Part shown: positions 13,339 to 22,136 of the stretch, piece after piece
How positions within the stretch are numbered: position 1 is the stretch's first letter
Layout: the number at the start of each line of letters is the position of its first letter
IMG/VR virus record: IMGVR_UViG_3300020195_000699
Coordinates: 1-27,973 of that record
Length of the DNA stretch: 27,973 nucleotides
From: a virus
Strand: one strand, 5' to 3'
The notes under the pieces: generated by a model
Database searches by the model: none
The model's input: the letters and a program-made list of their open reading frames with translations, nothing else
What the model was told of the DNA's origin: nothing
Program-made: the position numbers and the translations under genes

Positions 13339-16300
13339 TCAGCCTCCGAACGAAATCCCAGCCTTGTCGGCAACTCGCTTTGCGATCGTCCACGCCTCGA
13401 TCAGGACCTCGTCGTTCATCTTGACCTCAGCGTGGAGCGGCTGATTCTTCAGCGAATCGGCAAGGCGATTGAGAGCCTTCGCGACATCCTGGTTGCCGGA
13501 ATCGCCGCTCCGTGCGCGACTCAGCGGGATGATCGCCTCCGGCCCTGACTCGCCGATAAGCGCGTACGTCGGACGGGTGACGATGCCACCAGCGGCCAAG
13601 TGCGGCAGATCTACCAACTGGCTGTCAGACACCCCGCCCGTCCTCCCGAAGGCGTCGAGCTGGGTGATCTTCTCGTCGGTCGTCACGAGCTTCTGTCCCA
13701 GGTCGCACTCTCCGGTGCATGCGTTCGCGGCCTTGTCCGCGGCCGTGTCGAAGCTCTGCCCGGCCCGGTCGATGTTTTGCACCGTGGTGTCGAGGTTGAG
13801 GCCCAGCGCCTTAGCCGCGTCCGTGCCGATGTCGATGATCGACTGTATGGCCGCCTTGAACGCGGGGTCGTCGAGGATGTCAGCGATCAAGCCGACCTGT
13901 ATCGCGATCCCGGCGGCGGCCATGGCGATGCCCTCCGCGCTGCCAGCAGCAATGGCCTTGCCGAGGTTCTCGAACTCCCCGGTGATCAAGGCGAGCATTG
14001 GAGCAAGCGCACCCTGGATCACTGCGGCGTCGATGAACGCACCGACCAAGCCCTCGACGATGTTGCCGTATACTGCCTGCCGGAGAGCCAGAGAGAACGT
14101 GTCGAATGACAGGTTCTTTGGGTCGCGCAGAGCAGACTGGAGACTGCCGCCGATCAGGTTGCCAGCGGTCGCGCTCGCCGTGGTCAGCGCGTCGACGACC
14201 TCCTCCTCCGTCTTCAGCCCGAAGGCCTCCGCGACAACGTCGAACGCCGGGCCCATGGCAAGGATCGCCGTCTCTGCCGTGCCGGCGAACTCTTCGGCCA
14301 TGTTCCCGAGTTCGGCCGCTTCCGCGACGTCGATGACCCCGTCCTTCATCGCCTCGCGCGTCGCATCGGAGAGCTTCTCGTTGAACGCCTCGAAAGCGAT
14401 GCTCTCGACGAGCGCGTTCATCATGCCATCGAGGACCCCTTCGCCCGTGGACTTCCTCAGCGCCTCCTGCAGGTCATCTGCGGATCCGCCGTTGGCGAAC
14501 TCCTCGATCGCGTTGTCGAAGTTGAAGGAGACCAGGACATCGAGCTTGTCGTCGCCGGCCGCTGGCTTGTCGCGCGGGTCGACGAAGTCGGGGTGTCGAG
14601 GGTCGAGCGGCGACGTGATCGGCTCACCCGTGTCGGGTCGTCCGACGCCGATCGGAATCAGGTCGCCGGTGCCGTTCGCGAAACCGGGCACGCCGTCAAG
14701 CGGCATGACCGAGACGCCGCCGCCCTCGTGCGCGAGGATCAGCTCGGGGCCACGCTCGCCGACGAACGCCATCGTGCCGGCCGGCACCGGGCCGCCGTTC
14801 GCGCGGCCAGGGATCGGCGGGACGAGTCCCAGCGCTTCGGCCAGCTTGCGCGCCGCCGCTTCGGCTAGGTCCAGTCCGCTCTTGAAGTTGCCACGGAGCG
14901 CCTCGGCAGCCTCGTCCGTCGCCGGCTGAAGCCCGCTGCGGAGCTTCTCGGCCATCTCGTCGGCGGCACCGGCCGCGCCAGTCGCGCCGAGCGCGAGCGC
15001 CACCTTTTCGGCCGACGACAGTACGCCGTCGCGCAGCGCCGTGCTGGCATCGGTGGCGGCTACGGCGAGCGCCTCCGCTCCACCGTTCGCCCCGAGCGCC
15101 GCCTTGATCTTTTCGAGCCCGGCTCCGATCTCTTCTGGGCTCGCGTCAGGACCGAACGCCTCGCGCAGCGCCGCGAGCCCGGCGCCGATCTCGGCCGCCT
15201 TGTCGCCCCCGAGCGCCGCCTTGATCTTTTCGAGCCCGGCTCCGATCTCTTCTGGGCTCGCGTCAGGACCGAACGCCTCGCGCAGCGCCACGAGCCCGTC
15301 GCCGATCTCGGCCGCCTTGTCGCCACCCAGCTCGACCGCGAGCGTGTTGATGCCGTCCTTTAGGGCGCCGGTCACGTCCGGCCCGACCGCGTCGCCGACC
15401 TCCTCCAGGTTCTTCGCGGCACGCCGCGCCATCTCGTCAAGCTCGCCGCCAGTATTCCTCGCGTTCTCGTTCAACTCCTTGACGTCATCCACCGCCTTGT
15501 CGGTGTTCCCGACGACCGTCTGTGCGACGCCGCCCAGGGTCTCGAGCGTCGGGCCGAGCGCGGTGAGCGTCGCGTCAGTCGCGCTGCCGACCCCCTTCGC
15601 GAGCCCGTCGATGAACGCCTGCTCGTCGGCCGAGATGAACCCGTCTTCGAGCGCGACCGAGACGGCCTGCTTGAGCTGCCCCATCAACGTGCCGAGCGCG
15701 CCCTCCATAACTGCGCTCTGCACGAGTGCTTCCTGCATCCCCTGCAAAATGTTGTCGCGCACCGACGAACGGAACGACTCACCGAACGCGGCGACGCCTT
15801 CGGATGTCGAGCCGCCACCCTTGATGACGTCGAACATCGAGCCACTCGCGCCGCCGACCGCGTCCCGGAGCGAGGACGTGGCGGCGTCGATCGCCTCTTT
15901 CAATCGGTCAGCCCGGAAGAGATCGGACAGGCCGGCCGTGCCGCTCGAGATGGAATCGGCGAACACTTGGCCCGCCTCATCCATCTTCGCCTTCAGGCGC
16001 GTGAGGTCGGCCTTTTCTGCCCCCGAGATCACGCCGTCCGAGAACGCCGCCGCGACCTTGAACTGGAACTCGGTGGTGAGTTGCGCGAGCGCGTCGCCCT
16101 GCGGACTCTTCGCAGCGAAGTCGCCAGCGGCTACCTTCGCCGCGTTGAACGCGCTCGCGTCGATCGTCGAGTCCATTTGCTCGCGCGCAGCATCGCGACC
16201 CGACCCGGGGGCGAGCGCTTCCGCGTTGGCAGCCACCTCGAACAACGACTCGGCCATGCCCTCGATCGCGTCCTTGTTCGCCCTGATTGTCTCTTCGAGA

Positions 16301-19300
16301 TTGATCCAGAACGCCTCGGCATCCGTCGGCTTGAGCGCCTCCTCGATCGCCTGATCGACCTCCGCGGCCGCGTCGCGTATCGCACGAAGCTGCGGGATGT
16401 ACTCCTGGAGATTCGCCTTGCCGAGCGCGATCGCGGATACCATCTGGTTGCGGAACGACTCCAGCCCGACCGTATCCGTCAAGTCGAAGTCGCCCCCCTG
16501 TAGCTTGGTGACTACCTCGAACACCGGAGAGAACGCTTCGGCGATTCTCGTCTTGTCGAACAGCTGCTCGGTGGCAACCCCGATCGTCGCGCTGTTGATC
16601 TGGTTGCGCAGCTCCTGCCCCATGGCTTCGATGCCGGAGAACACGGAATCTCCAGTGAACACCGCGGCGATGTTCCCGCCGATGAACGACGCCGACGCAG
16701 CGATCGAGGCTAGCTGGCGCTCGAACTCCTCCGTGTCAATCGAGAAGCCCTGCGCGACTAGCTGCTCGATGACGTCCATCGTCAGCGCGGTGTCGTCGGA
16801 GAGGTTGCGCAGCGTATCTTTGGCTGCATCGTCGATCTCGCCGAACGCGTTGACCCCGTCCTTTTCCATGTTGCGCAACGCGATCGAGGTCAGATTGACA
16901 CCAGCGGGGTAGTCGCCCTTGAACAGCTGAGTGACGCCAACGAGAGCCTCGGCGTACGAGCGGGCACCCTGAGCAGCGGCAGCAGACGGGTCGAGCCTTC
17001 CGAACTCGACACCAGCCGCCACGGAGTCTTCGAGCACGTCGTTGATGCCGCGCATCGAAGTCATAACGTCGATGCCAGCTTCGTGCGCGAACAGGCGGAG
17101 CTGGTCGAACATGGCCTCGAACTCGACGCCTTCCGCCAGCCCGCGCGACAGGAACTCGGCCATGATGTTGCCCATGGCCTCGCCGAGCCTGCCTGCGTCC
17201 TCGTTCAACTCACTGCTGCCGAGCTGCGAGAACAGCGACTGCGTTGCACCGAACGTGAGGTCGATCTGCTCGTCGCTGAACCCCCGCGCCCGCGCGGTGT
17301 CGCTACCCGTCAGGTTGTTTCTGGAGACGCCCTGCGGCCCGCCGCTCCGAACGGTGATGTCGCCGAACTTGACCTGGAGAGCTGCGAACGTCTCGCTCGA
17401 GTCGAGTATTGCCTCTGCGCCCTTGCGCATCGCGAGGCCCAGCGTCGGCAATGCCAACACGATGTCGGTGAGCCATGCGTGAAAAAACCCGTTCGGGTCG
17501 ATCAACTGTCCCGCTGCCGACTGCTGTACGCCAACGAAGCCCGTGTATTGGCCAGAGCGAAATGTGTCGCGATCGACAGAGCTAGCAATCGCGCTTGCGA
17601 GCCCGCTGCCCACGGCCGCGCCGAGAACGCCGCCAAGCGGGCCGAGCCAGATCGAGGCGACCGCGCCAATAACAGTCCCGATCACCTGGCCCAGCGTATT
17701 GCTGGCGTTGATCACGCCCTCCTCGACGCCCTTCGCCAGAATGCCCTGAAGCTGGGTGTTGTCGGTCGGCTGGAACAGGGAGAACGCAGTGGCCCCGCCC
17801 CCGAGGGCATCACTCGCGACCCCGCCGACATCGACCGTGCCGTCCTTGTTCCTCGCGACCCCGCCACCGATCCGCTCAGTGAAGCTGATGGACTCGCCAT
17901 CTGCGTTCTTCGAGCCGGTATCGCCGGTGAACAGCCCCTTCAGTCCGTCGAAGGTGGCTGCGCCGATGCCGCTGACGCCGCCCATCGTTTCCGTCCAGTC
18001 CTTGAGCAGACCGAGCGTGAACGACTGCCAGACATCCGACATCTCCAGCGTACCGTTGATCAGCCCGTCGATGGTCTGCCCAAACGCGGCGTCGATTCCT
18101 TCAAACGCATCATTGGCGTCATCCTTCGTTTCGCCAAACTTGTCCTTCAGCGCGTCAAGCTCATCCCCAAGCTTCTTGGCCTGATCGACTTGCTGCTCGG
18201 CTTGCTCCTGCGACGCGCCTTGCGACTTTTCTTTCTCGATCGCCAGTTGGCGATACGCCTCCTCGACCGAGATCACCTGCGCCTCCACCTGTCTCCAGAT
18301 GCCGACTTCCGTCGTGAGGTCAGCGATCTGCTTCGCGTTGTCGAAGGTGTTCGCAGCAGCAGCCTTCGCTGCACCGGCCGCACGCGCAGCGTCCTCCTCT
18401 AGTAGCCACGCACCGACGTTCTCGATGGTCGCGCCAGCCGCGAGCTTCTGGGCAGCCTCGACCTCAAGCGATGCGCGCGCGGCGTCATCGAGGATCGCAG
18501 CGAAGGCGTCTCCCCCAGCGACGCCTTGGAGTATCGCGTTTGTTTGGGCAAGGATCTGATCCGTGCTGGCCCGCATGGAAGCGGTCGACGTGATGAGCGC
18601 CGTGTTTGTCGCGGCCATGGCGTCCGCGACCTGTTTGGCGGCACCCGCGACCTTCGGCAGCTCGAGCGCGGTCTTACTCGCTGCACCGCCCGCGGCATCA
18701 ACAGCCGACGTGACGGGCGGAACCTTGGTGCCGAGCGTTTGGAACGAGCCACCCAGATCGTCGGTGAGCTTCAGGAACGGTTGCCCGGCCGCCTTCGCCT
18801 TCTCCACGGATGCGTTAAACGCGTCGATCCCTTGGCTGGCGGATAGGCCGAGCTGATCAGCGCGCGAGCGTGCACCGGGGGTGAGCAGTTCGTTCGGATC
18901 GAGGCCACCCTGGCCAGCGGCGATGTCATCGAGGAACCTGACTTGGTCAGCGGCGAATTTTGCGCCTTCAGCGATGATCGCCGCGAGCTTCGTCGTGAAC
19001 GTCGCCGCGACTTCCGTCACCAGCCCGGTGACGATTGCACTGCCGATGTTTGCGCCAACTTCCGTCGCTTTCGAGACCGCCGCATCCATCGCGCTGTTCA
19101 GGGCGTTGACCAGCGCCGGCCCGAACCCGATCTGTTCGACTTCGGTCTGGAAGGTCTTGACCACCCCGCTAGCTTCGCCCAGGGCATCGCGAACCCAGGT
19201 GCCGATCGCCTCGCCGAACGCTCGAATGCCCCCCTCGCCGATCCCAAGGGACGAGACCAGCTCGACCAGCTCGGTACCGGCCGCAGCCAGCGCCGGCGCC

Positions 19301-20124
19301 ATGCCGATCGCGAGCTGATTCTGCACACCCTCGACCGCAGCCATGAACACGTCGGTCGAGTCGCCGATCGAGTCCATGGCGCTCGTAAGCTCGCCGGTCA
19401 GATTCAGCCCCAGCTTGGCCGAGAGCTCTTGCCACTTCCGCAGACCGTCAGCGCCCTCGTTGAGGAACGGGATGAGCTGCGCGCCGGACCTGCCGAGGAG
19501 TTGCATCGCGATCGCGGTCTTTGCCGCGCCGTCCTCCGCTCCTGCGAACTGGTCCGCGATCTGGAGGAGGATCTCCTCGCTCGACTTGAGGCGTCCGTTC
19601 GCATCAGTGACGGCAATGCCCAGGGAGGCGAAGCCCGCCTGTGCCTCCTTCGAGCCGGTAGCCGCCTCAACCATGTTCCGCGAGAGCATCTGGATGCCGG
19701 TGCCGAGCCCCTCGATCGACACCCCCGACGTTCGCGCCCCGAGCTCGAGGGAGGACAGCGTCTCGACCGACACGCCGATCCTCTTCGAGAGGTCGTCGAA
19801 CTCTCCGCCCCGAGAGATGCCCGCGAAGACGCCCTCGATCGCGCCACCGATGGCGGACATCGCCTTGCCGGCCAGATCCAGAGCACCGACGACACCGCCG
19901 ATCTTGAGCGCGATCGACTCGAACGACGACAGGGACGAAGACGCCGCTTTCTTCGCGCTGTCGCCGAACTGATCCGCGGCGTGCTCGCCCTTGGCGAGAC
20001 TCTCGACGACGCCCTTCTTGAACCCGTCCCCGAATCCAGCTGCGAACTCGGACGCCTGCTTGAAGGCCGTCCGCACGCTGTCGGAGTTGGCCTTCAGCGT
20101 AATGACGTATTCGCGTTCAGCCAC
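13339..20124 (-). CDS. tail tape measure protein, 2261 aa
   Basis: This protein sets tail length and travels through the tail tube during DNA ejection. The call rests on size, Ala/Gly/Asp-rich helical composition, location after the frameshifting chaperone genes, a hydrophobic Gly/Ala-rich section (about residues 808-846, LGQVIGTVIGAVASIWLGPL) and two C-terminal motifs typical of tape measures, GERGPELI (about 1788) and GESGPEAI (about 2190). The N-terminus reads EREYVITLKANSDSVRTAFK. It carries a 39-residue perfect-period tandem repeat (about 1600-1678) and four DG-(V/F)-(I/L)-(S/D)-x-x-E motifs. At about 0.15 nm per residue the tail would be near 340 nm, an estimate only. GTG start 20124, two bases after the chaperone stop. 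Long plus-strand frames opposite it are shadows of its codon bias. Confidence 0.95.
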   Translation of the reverse strand: MAEREYVITLKANSDSVRTAFKQASEFAAGFGDGFKKGVVESLAKGEHAADQFGDSAKKAASSSLSSFESIALKIGGVVGALDLAGKAMSAIGGAIEGVFAGISRGGEFDDLSKRIGVSVETLSSLELGARTSGVSIEGLGTGIQMLSRNMVEAATGSKEAQAGFASLGIAVTDANGRLKSSEEILLQIADQFAGAEDGAAKTAIAMQLLGRSGAQLIPFLNEGADGLRKWQELSAKLGLNLTGELTSAMDSIGDSTDVFMAAVEGVQNQLAIGMAPALAAAGTELVELVSSLGIGEGGIRAFGEAIGTWVRDALGEASGVVKTFQTEVEQIGFGPALVNALNSAMDAAVSKATEVGANIGSAIVTGLVTEVAATFTTKLAAIIAEGAKFAADQVRFLDDIAAGQGGLDPNELLTPGARSRADQLGLSASQGIDAFNASVEKAKAAGQPFLKLTDDLGGSFQTLGTKVPPVTSAVDAAGGAASKTALELPKVAGAAKQVADAMAATNTALITSTASMRASTDQILAQTNAILQGVAGGDAFAAILDDAARASLEVEAAQKLAAGATIENVGAWLLEEDAARAAGAAKAAAANTFDNAKQIADLTTEVGIWRQVEAQVISVEEAYRQLAIEKEKSQGASQEQAEQQVDQAKKLGDELDALKDKFGETKDDANDAFEGIDAAFGQTIDGLINGTLEMSDVWQSFTLGLLKDWTETMGGVSGIGAATFDGLKGLFTGDTGSKNADGESISFTERIGGGVARNKDGTVDVGGVASDALGGGATAFSLFQPTDNTQLQGILAKGVEEGVINASNTLGQVIGTVIGAVASIWLGPLGGVLGAAVGSGLASAIASSVDRDTFRSGQYTGFVGVQQSAAGQLIDPNGFFHAWLTDIVLALPTLGLAMRKGAEAILDSSETFAALQVKFGDITVRSGGPQGVSRNNLTGSDTARARGFSDEQIDLTFGATQSLFSQLGSSELNEDAGRLGEAMGNIMAEFLSRGLAEGVEFEAMFDQLRLFAHEAGIDVMTSMRGINDVLEDSVAAGVEFGRLDPSAAAAQGARSYAEALVGVTQLFKGDYPAGVNLTSIALRNMEKDGVNAFGEIDDAAKDTLRNLSDDTALTMDVIEQLVAQGFSIDTEEFERQLASIAASASFIGGNIAAVFTGDSVFSGIEAMGQELRNQINSATIGVATEQLFDKTRIAEAFSPVFEVVTKLQGGDFDLTDTVGLESFRNQMVSAIALGKANLQEYIPQLRAIRDAAAEVDQAIEEALKPTDAEAFWINLEETIRANKDAIEGMAESLFEVAANAEALAPGSGRDAAREQMDSTIDASAFNAAKVAAGDFAAKSPQGDALAQLTTEFQFKVAAAFSDGVISGAEKADLTRLKAKMDEAGQVFADSISSGTAGLSDLFRADRLKEAIDAATSSLRDAVGGASGSMFDVIKGGGSTSEGVAAFGESFRSSVRDNILQGMQEALVQSAVMEGALGTLMGQLKQAVSVALEDGFISADEQAFIDGLAKGVGSATDATLTALGPTLETLGGVAQTVVGNTDKAVDDVKELNENARNTGGELDEMARRAAKNLEEVGDAVGPDVTGALKDGINTLAVELGGDKAAEIGDGLVALREAFGPDASPEEIGAGLEKIKAALGGDKAAEIGAGLAALREAFGPDASPEEIGAGLEKIKAALGANGGAEALAVAATDASTALRDGVLSSAEKVALALGATGAAGAADEMAEKLRSGLQPATDEAAEALRGNFKSGLDLAEAAARKLAEALGLVPPIPGRANGGPVPAGTMAFVGERGPELILAHEGGGVSVMPLDGVPGFANGTGDLIPIGVGRPDTGEPITSPLDPRHPDFVDPRDKPAAGDDKLDVLVSFNFDNAIEEFANGGSADDLQEALRKSTGEGVLDGMMNALVESIAFEAFNEKLSDATREAMKDGVIDVAEAAELGNMAEEFAGTAETAILAMGPAFDVVAEAFGLKTEEEVVDALTTASATAGNLIGGSLQSALRDPKNLSFDTFSLALRQAVYGNIVEGLVGAFIDAAVIQGALAPMLALITGEFENLGKAIAAGSAEGIAMAAAGIAIQVGLIADILDDPAFKAAIQSIIDIGTDAAKALGLNLDTTVQNIDRAGQSFDTAADKAANACTGECDLGQKLVTTDEKITQLDAFGRTGGVSDSQLVDLPHLAAGGIVTRPTYALIGESGPEAIIPLSRARSGDSGNQDVAKALNRLADSLKNQPLHAEVKMNDEVLIEAWTIAKRVADKAGISFGG
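15091..15324 (-). repeat. two 117-base tandem copies inside the tape measure gene
   Basis: 15091-15207 and 15208-15324 are identical except for two substitutions near the end of the unit. Each encodes 39 residues, starting with GGDKAAEIG and ending in GAGLEKIKAAL. The near-identity at DNA level points to a recent in-frame duplication that lengthens the tape by 39 residues. Confidence 0.9.
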
Positions 20125-20126
20125 GG

Positions 20127-21022
20127 CTACTCGTCCTCGTCATCGTGCGACTTGGGCCTGCCGACCGCTTCCTGTGCGGCCTCTGCGACGCTCGACGCCC
20201 AGAGCAACGCTTCCAACCTTCGCTCCGGCCGAATCATGTAGAGCCGACACAGCGCCTCGAAGTCCTGCAGGTACAAGACCCCGTAAATGTGCTCGTCCCG
20301 CTTGCCCTTGCTCTTCCGGACCTCGTAGCGGAGCGCTTGACGGCAGAACTGATAGACGGAGTACAACTCGGGATCGGCGAGGAAGATCTCCCATGGGCAC
20401 TCGTCGAAGATGCACGTCCCGGGCTCTTTCTTGAGCGAGGTCCTGACCGCGCAGGAGTCCTCGCTCTTAGTCTCGAAAGGCGCGCGCCCACAGGCCGAAG
20501 GGCGGTTCAGCTTGAAGACCTGGAGGGCGAACGCCTTCAGTCGTTTTTTTGGTCCTCGACCTCCGCCTGCTGCTCACGGGCGCGGTTCCACATCGCGTCT
20601 TGGATCAGGTCGCCGAACTCCGTGGAGTCGGTGTGGGAGAGCAAGTAGACCGCAGCCTCTACCGAGAACTCGATCTCGTCCTTCGATCCGCTCGGGGCAT
20701 CGAGCACGACGTCACCACGGTTGATGTGGTCGAAGTTCTTCGGGGCAAGGCCCGACCACCCGAGAAAGAACTTCTGCGCGTAGCTCTCCCGCCAGTCGAG
20801 GCGGAACTTCTTTGCCTGCGGGCTACCGGGACGAAAGCCTTTCGTTGGAGCCTTCGCCTGCTGCGCCTCCGAGAGTGCGTTCAGGTCGTCGACGGTGCCC
20901 TCCCTGACGATGACGACGAAGGCCGGCTCCTCCGGCCCCGTCGCGCCAGCGGGAATGATTGAGACGTCGATGGTCTTTCGCTCGCGCGGGACGAGCTTGT
21001 AACCCTTGGGCAAGAACGACAT
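20127..21022 (-). CDS. tail assembly chaperone fusion (lambda G-T type) made by -1 frameshift, 298 aa
   Basis: Reading the upstream frame to AAC (20545-20543) and slipping back one base gives an open frame of 138 more residues with no stop, ending at TAG 20127, for 298 residues in total. The second part continues RLKAFALQVFKLNRPS and later LADPELYSVYQFC. The stand-alone frame here has only a TTG internal start at 20366, which supports expression by frameshift rather than as a separate gene. In lambda the minor G-T fusion binds the tape measure and recruits tail tube subunits, and neither chaperone is in the finished virion. The gene sits directly before the tape measure, the conserved place for this arrangement. 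The T part has several Cys (SACGR, DSCAV, GTCIFDEC), unusual but without known meaning. Confidence 0.9.
20523..20549 (-). promoter_or_regulatory. programmed -1 frameshift site A AAA AAC with downstream stem-loop
   Basis: The heptamer A AAA AAC occupies 20549-20543 in the correct phase (CAA AAA AAC in the zero frame), followed by GAC TGA. Four bases after the heptamer, 20538-20523 can form a 6-bp stem with one A-C mismatch and a GUUC loop. The -1 frame is open to 20127. This is the canonical tail-chaperone frameshift design. Confidence 0.9.
20537..21022 (-). CDS. tail assembly chaperone (lambda gpG type), unshifted product, 161 aa
   Basis: ATG 21022 has a strong GGAGGAG ribosome binding site. 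The 161-residue protein begins SFLPKGYKLVPRERKTIDVS and contains an alpha/beta region (AFVVIVREGTVDDLNAL) plus a helical C-terminal half (FSVEAAVYLLSHTDSTEFGD, then MWNRAREQQAEVEDQKND). It lies between the tail tube and tape measure genes, the fixed location of this chaperone. Its last codons CAA AAA AAC contain the slippery heptamer; non-shifting ribosomes stop two codons later and make this major product. It is expected to coat the tape measure during tail assembly with the longer fusion at a low ratio. Sequence similarity in this family is low, so the call rests on position, frameshift and size. Confidence 0.88.
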   Translation of the reverse strand: MSFLPKGYKLVPRERKTIDVSIIPAGATGPEEPAFVVIVREGTVDDLNALSEAQQAKAPTKGFRPGSPQAKKFRLDWRESYAQKFFLGWSGLAPKNFDHINRGDVVLDAPSGSKDEIEFSVEAAVYLLSHTDSTEFGDLIQDAMWNRAREQQAEVEDQKND

Positions 21023-21069
21023 GCACTCCTCCTGTGACTGTCAAAGTTGCGGTTGATGGTGAGCGTCGA

Positions 21070-22050
21070 TCAAGTCTTCTCGACGAAGGAGATCGAGAGC
21101 TCGCCCTCGTCGGTGATCGACTGGAGCCCGTAGCGAACGCGCATCATGCGGATGCCATTGTCGTCCTCTGGCGTGATGGAGACGGGCTGCGGCGTCGTGG
21201 CGGAGATGACGATCCTCGACTGGACACCGTCACCGTGCGTCGCGGTAATCGCGTTGGAAGAGGTGCCCGCCGAGATTTCCGCCCAGAAATTCTTGTTCAC
21301 GAGGGTGTCCTCGAACTCGAACAGGAACTCCATGAACGGGTCGCGGTCGGTGATGTGCGTGCCCTTGAATCCGAAGGTGTGATTGACGCTTCCCCGATCC
21401 GGGCGCGTCGTGCCCCAGTCGAGCATGATCTCGCGACAGACCAGCCCTTGAGCGTCTCCCCAGCCGCCGATGGCGAGACCCATGCTCTGCACCATCGTGG
21501 AGTTGTCGTTGGGGTAGGTCGGCGCCGCGGGGAACGCCACGGTGGTCGGCTCGTTGTACCTGCCATCCATCGTGAAGTTCAGCGTCGGGTCGTCACCCGC
21601 CGGCAGTTTCAGCTGGAACCCGCCGTAGATGCCGTTGGCCTTCTTCAGCAGCCCGTCGGCGTAGACCCACGCGGTTGCCGAGACCGGCAAGTCCGAGGTC
21701 GGGGTGTAGACCGTTGAGCTCGATCCGCCACCAGACCCGGAAGCTGCGGCGAGGCCGCTCGCCTTCAACAGAGGACCGAAGAAGGGCGCCCCAAACCCCG
21801 CCGAGACGCCCTTCGACATGAGGATCGTCTGCGGGGTGAAGTTCCACTTGTGGCGACCGATGCCGCGCTTCCCGCGGGTCAGGGACTTGCGCAGGGGACG
21901 GCGCTCGATCAGCTTGACGTCCGGCTTCATGATGTTTCCGTCGCCGAACACGATCATGCTGTCGACCGACGAGGACGGCGTCGGGTCCGTCCCGTAGCTC
22001 ACCTCCGACTTGACCAGGCAAAGGGTCTTCCGAACCAGGTTCAGCCCCAT
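21070..22050 (-). CDS. major tail tube protein, 326 aa
   Basis: ATG 22050 has GGAGGT six bases upstream; the frame extends a little further upstream (22065) without support. The protein opens with GLNLVRKTLCLVKSEVSYGT, a typical tail-tube N-terminus. It continues with PQTILMSKG and PFFGPLLKASGL around residues 75-100, and beta-rich segments to the C-terminus (MRVRYGLQSITDEGELSISF). Hexamers of this protein stack around the tape measure to form the tail channel. At 326 residues it is longer than the compact tubes of lambda (about 250), which leaves room for a surface-exposed inserted domain. Position after the tail terminator and before the chaperones fits. It should be the most highly expressed tail gene and has a stable UUCG hairpin before its ribosome binding site. 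The adjacent glycosyltransferase suggests it may be glycosylated (inference). Confidence 0.85.
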   Translation of the reverse strand: MGLNLVRKTLCLVKSEVSYGTDPTPSSSVDSMIVFGDGNIMKPDVKLIERRPLRKSLTRGKRGIGRHKWNFTPQTILMSKGVSAGFGAPFFGPLLKASGLAAASGSGGGSSSTVYTPTSDLPVSATAWVYADGLLKKANGIYGGFQLKLPAGDDPTLNFTMDGRYNEPTTVAFPAAPTYPNDNSTMVQSMGLAIGGWGDAQGLVCREIMLDWGTTRPDRGSVNHTFGFKGTHITDRDPFMEFLFEFEDTLVNKNFWAEISAGTSSNAITATHGDGVQSRIVISATTPQPVSITPEDDNGIRMMRVRYGLQSITDEGELSISFVEKT

Positions 22051-22066
22051 GACGACACCTCCCACG

Positions 22067-22080
22067 CCGGCCGAAGCCGG
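22067..22080 (-). promoter_or_regulatory. C(UUCG)G tetraloop hairpin upstream of the tail tube gene
   Basis: On the minus strand CCGGC-TTCG-GCCGG forms a perfect 5-bp stem with a UUCG loop closed by C-G, an exceptionally stable tetraloop. It lies about 5-6 bases before the GGAGGT site of the tail tube gene, in the 86-base gap after the glycosyltransferase (22051-22136). No promoter consensus is evident in that gap, so the hairpin may mark an mRNA 5' processing or stabilising element. Confidence 0.45.
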
Positions 22081-22136
22081 AAGACGTGATCGTGAGGTGA
22101 GGATGAGTCGCGGTTACGACGCCACCGCGCAGGGCG

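Noticed and set aside
13469-20241. Very long plus-strand frames opposite the tape measure (13469-14929, 15041-16354, 17083-18402, 18943-20241)
   Set aside because: They are antisense shadows created by GC-rich third positions of the tape measure codons. They lack ribosome sites and recognisable domains, and they lie wholly against a well-supported gene.
20127-20366. Independent 79-residue gene before the tape measure
   Set aside because: Its only start is an internal TTG without a ribosome site, and the frame is open back to the slippery heptamer, so it is the 3' part of the frameshift product.
21039-21044. Perfect TTGACA on the minus strand before the chaperone gene
   Set aside because: No -10 element lies 16-18 bases downstream, where the ribosome site and start codon of the chaperone gene already are. 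It is probably chance.
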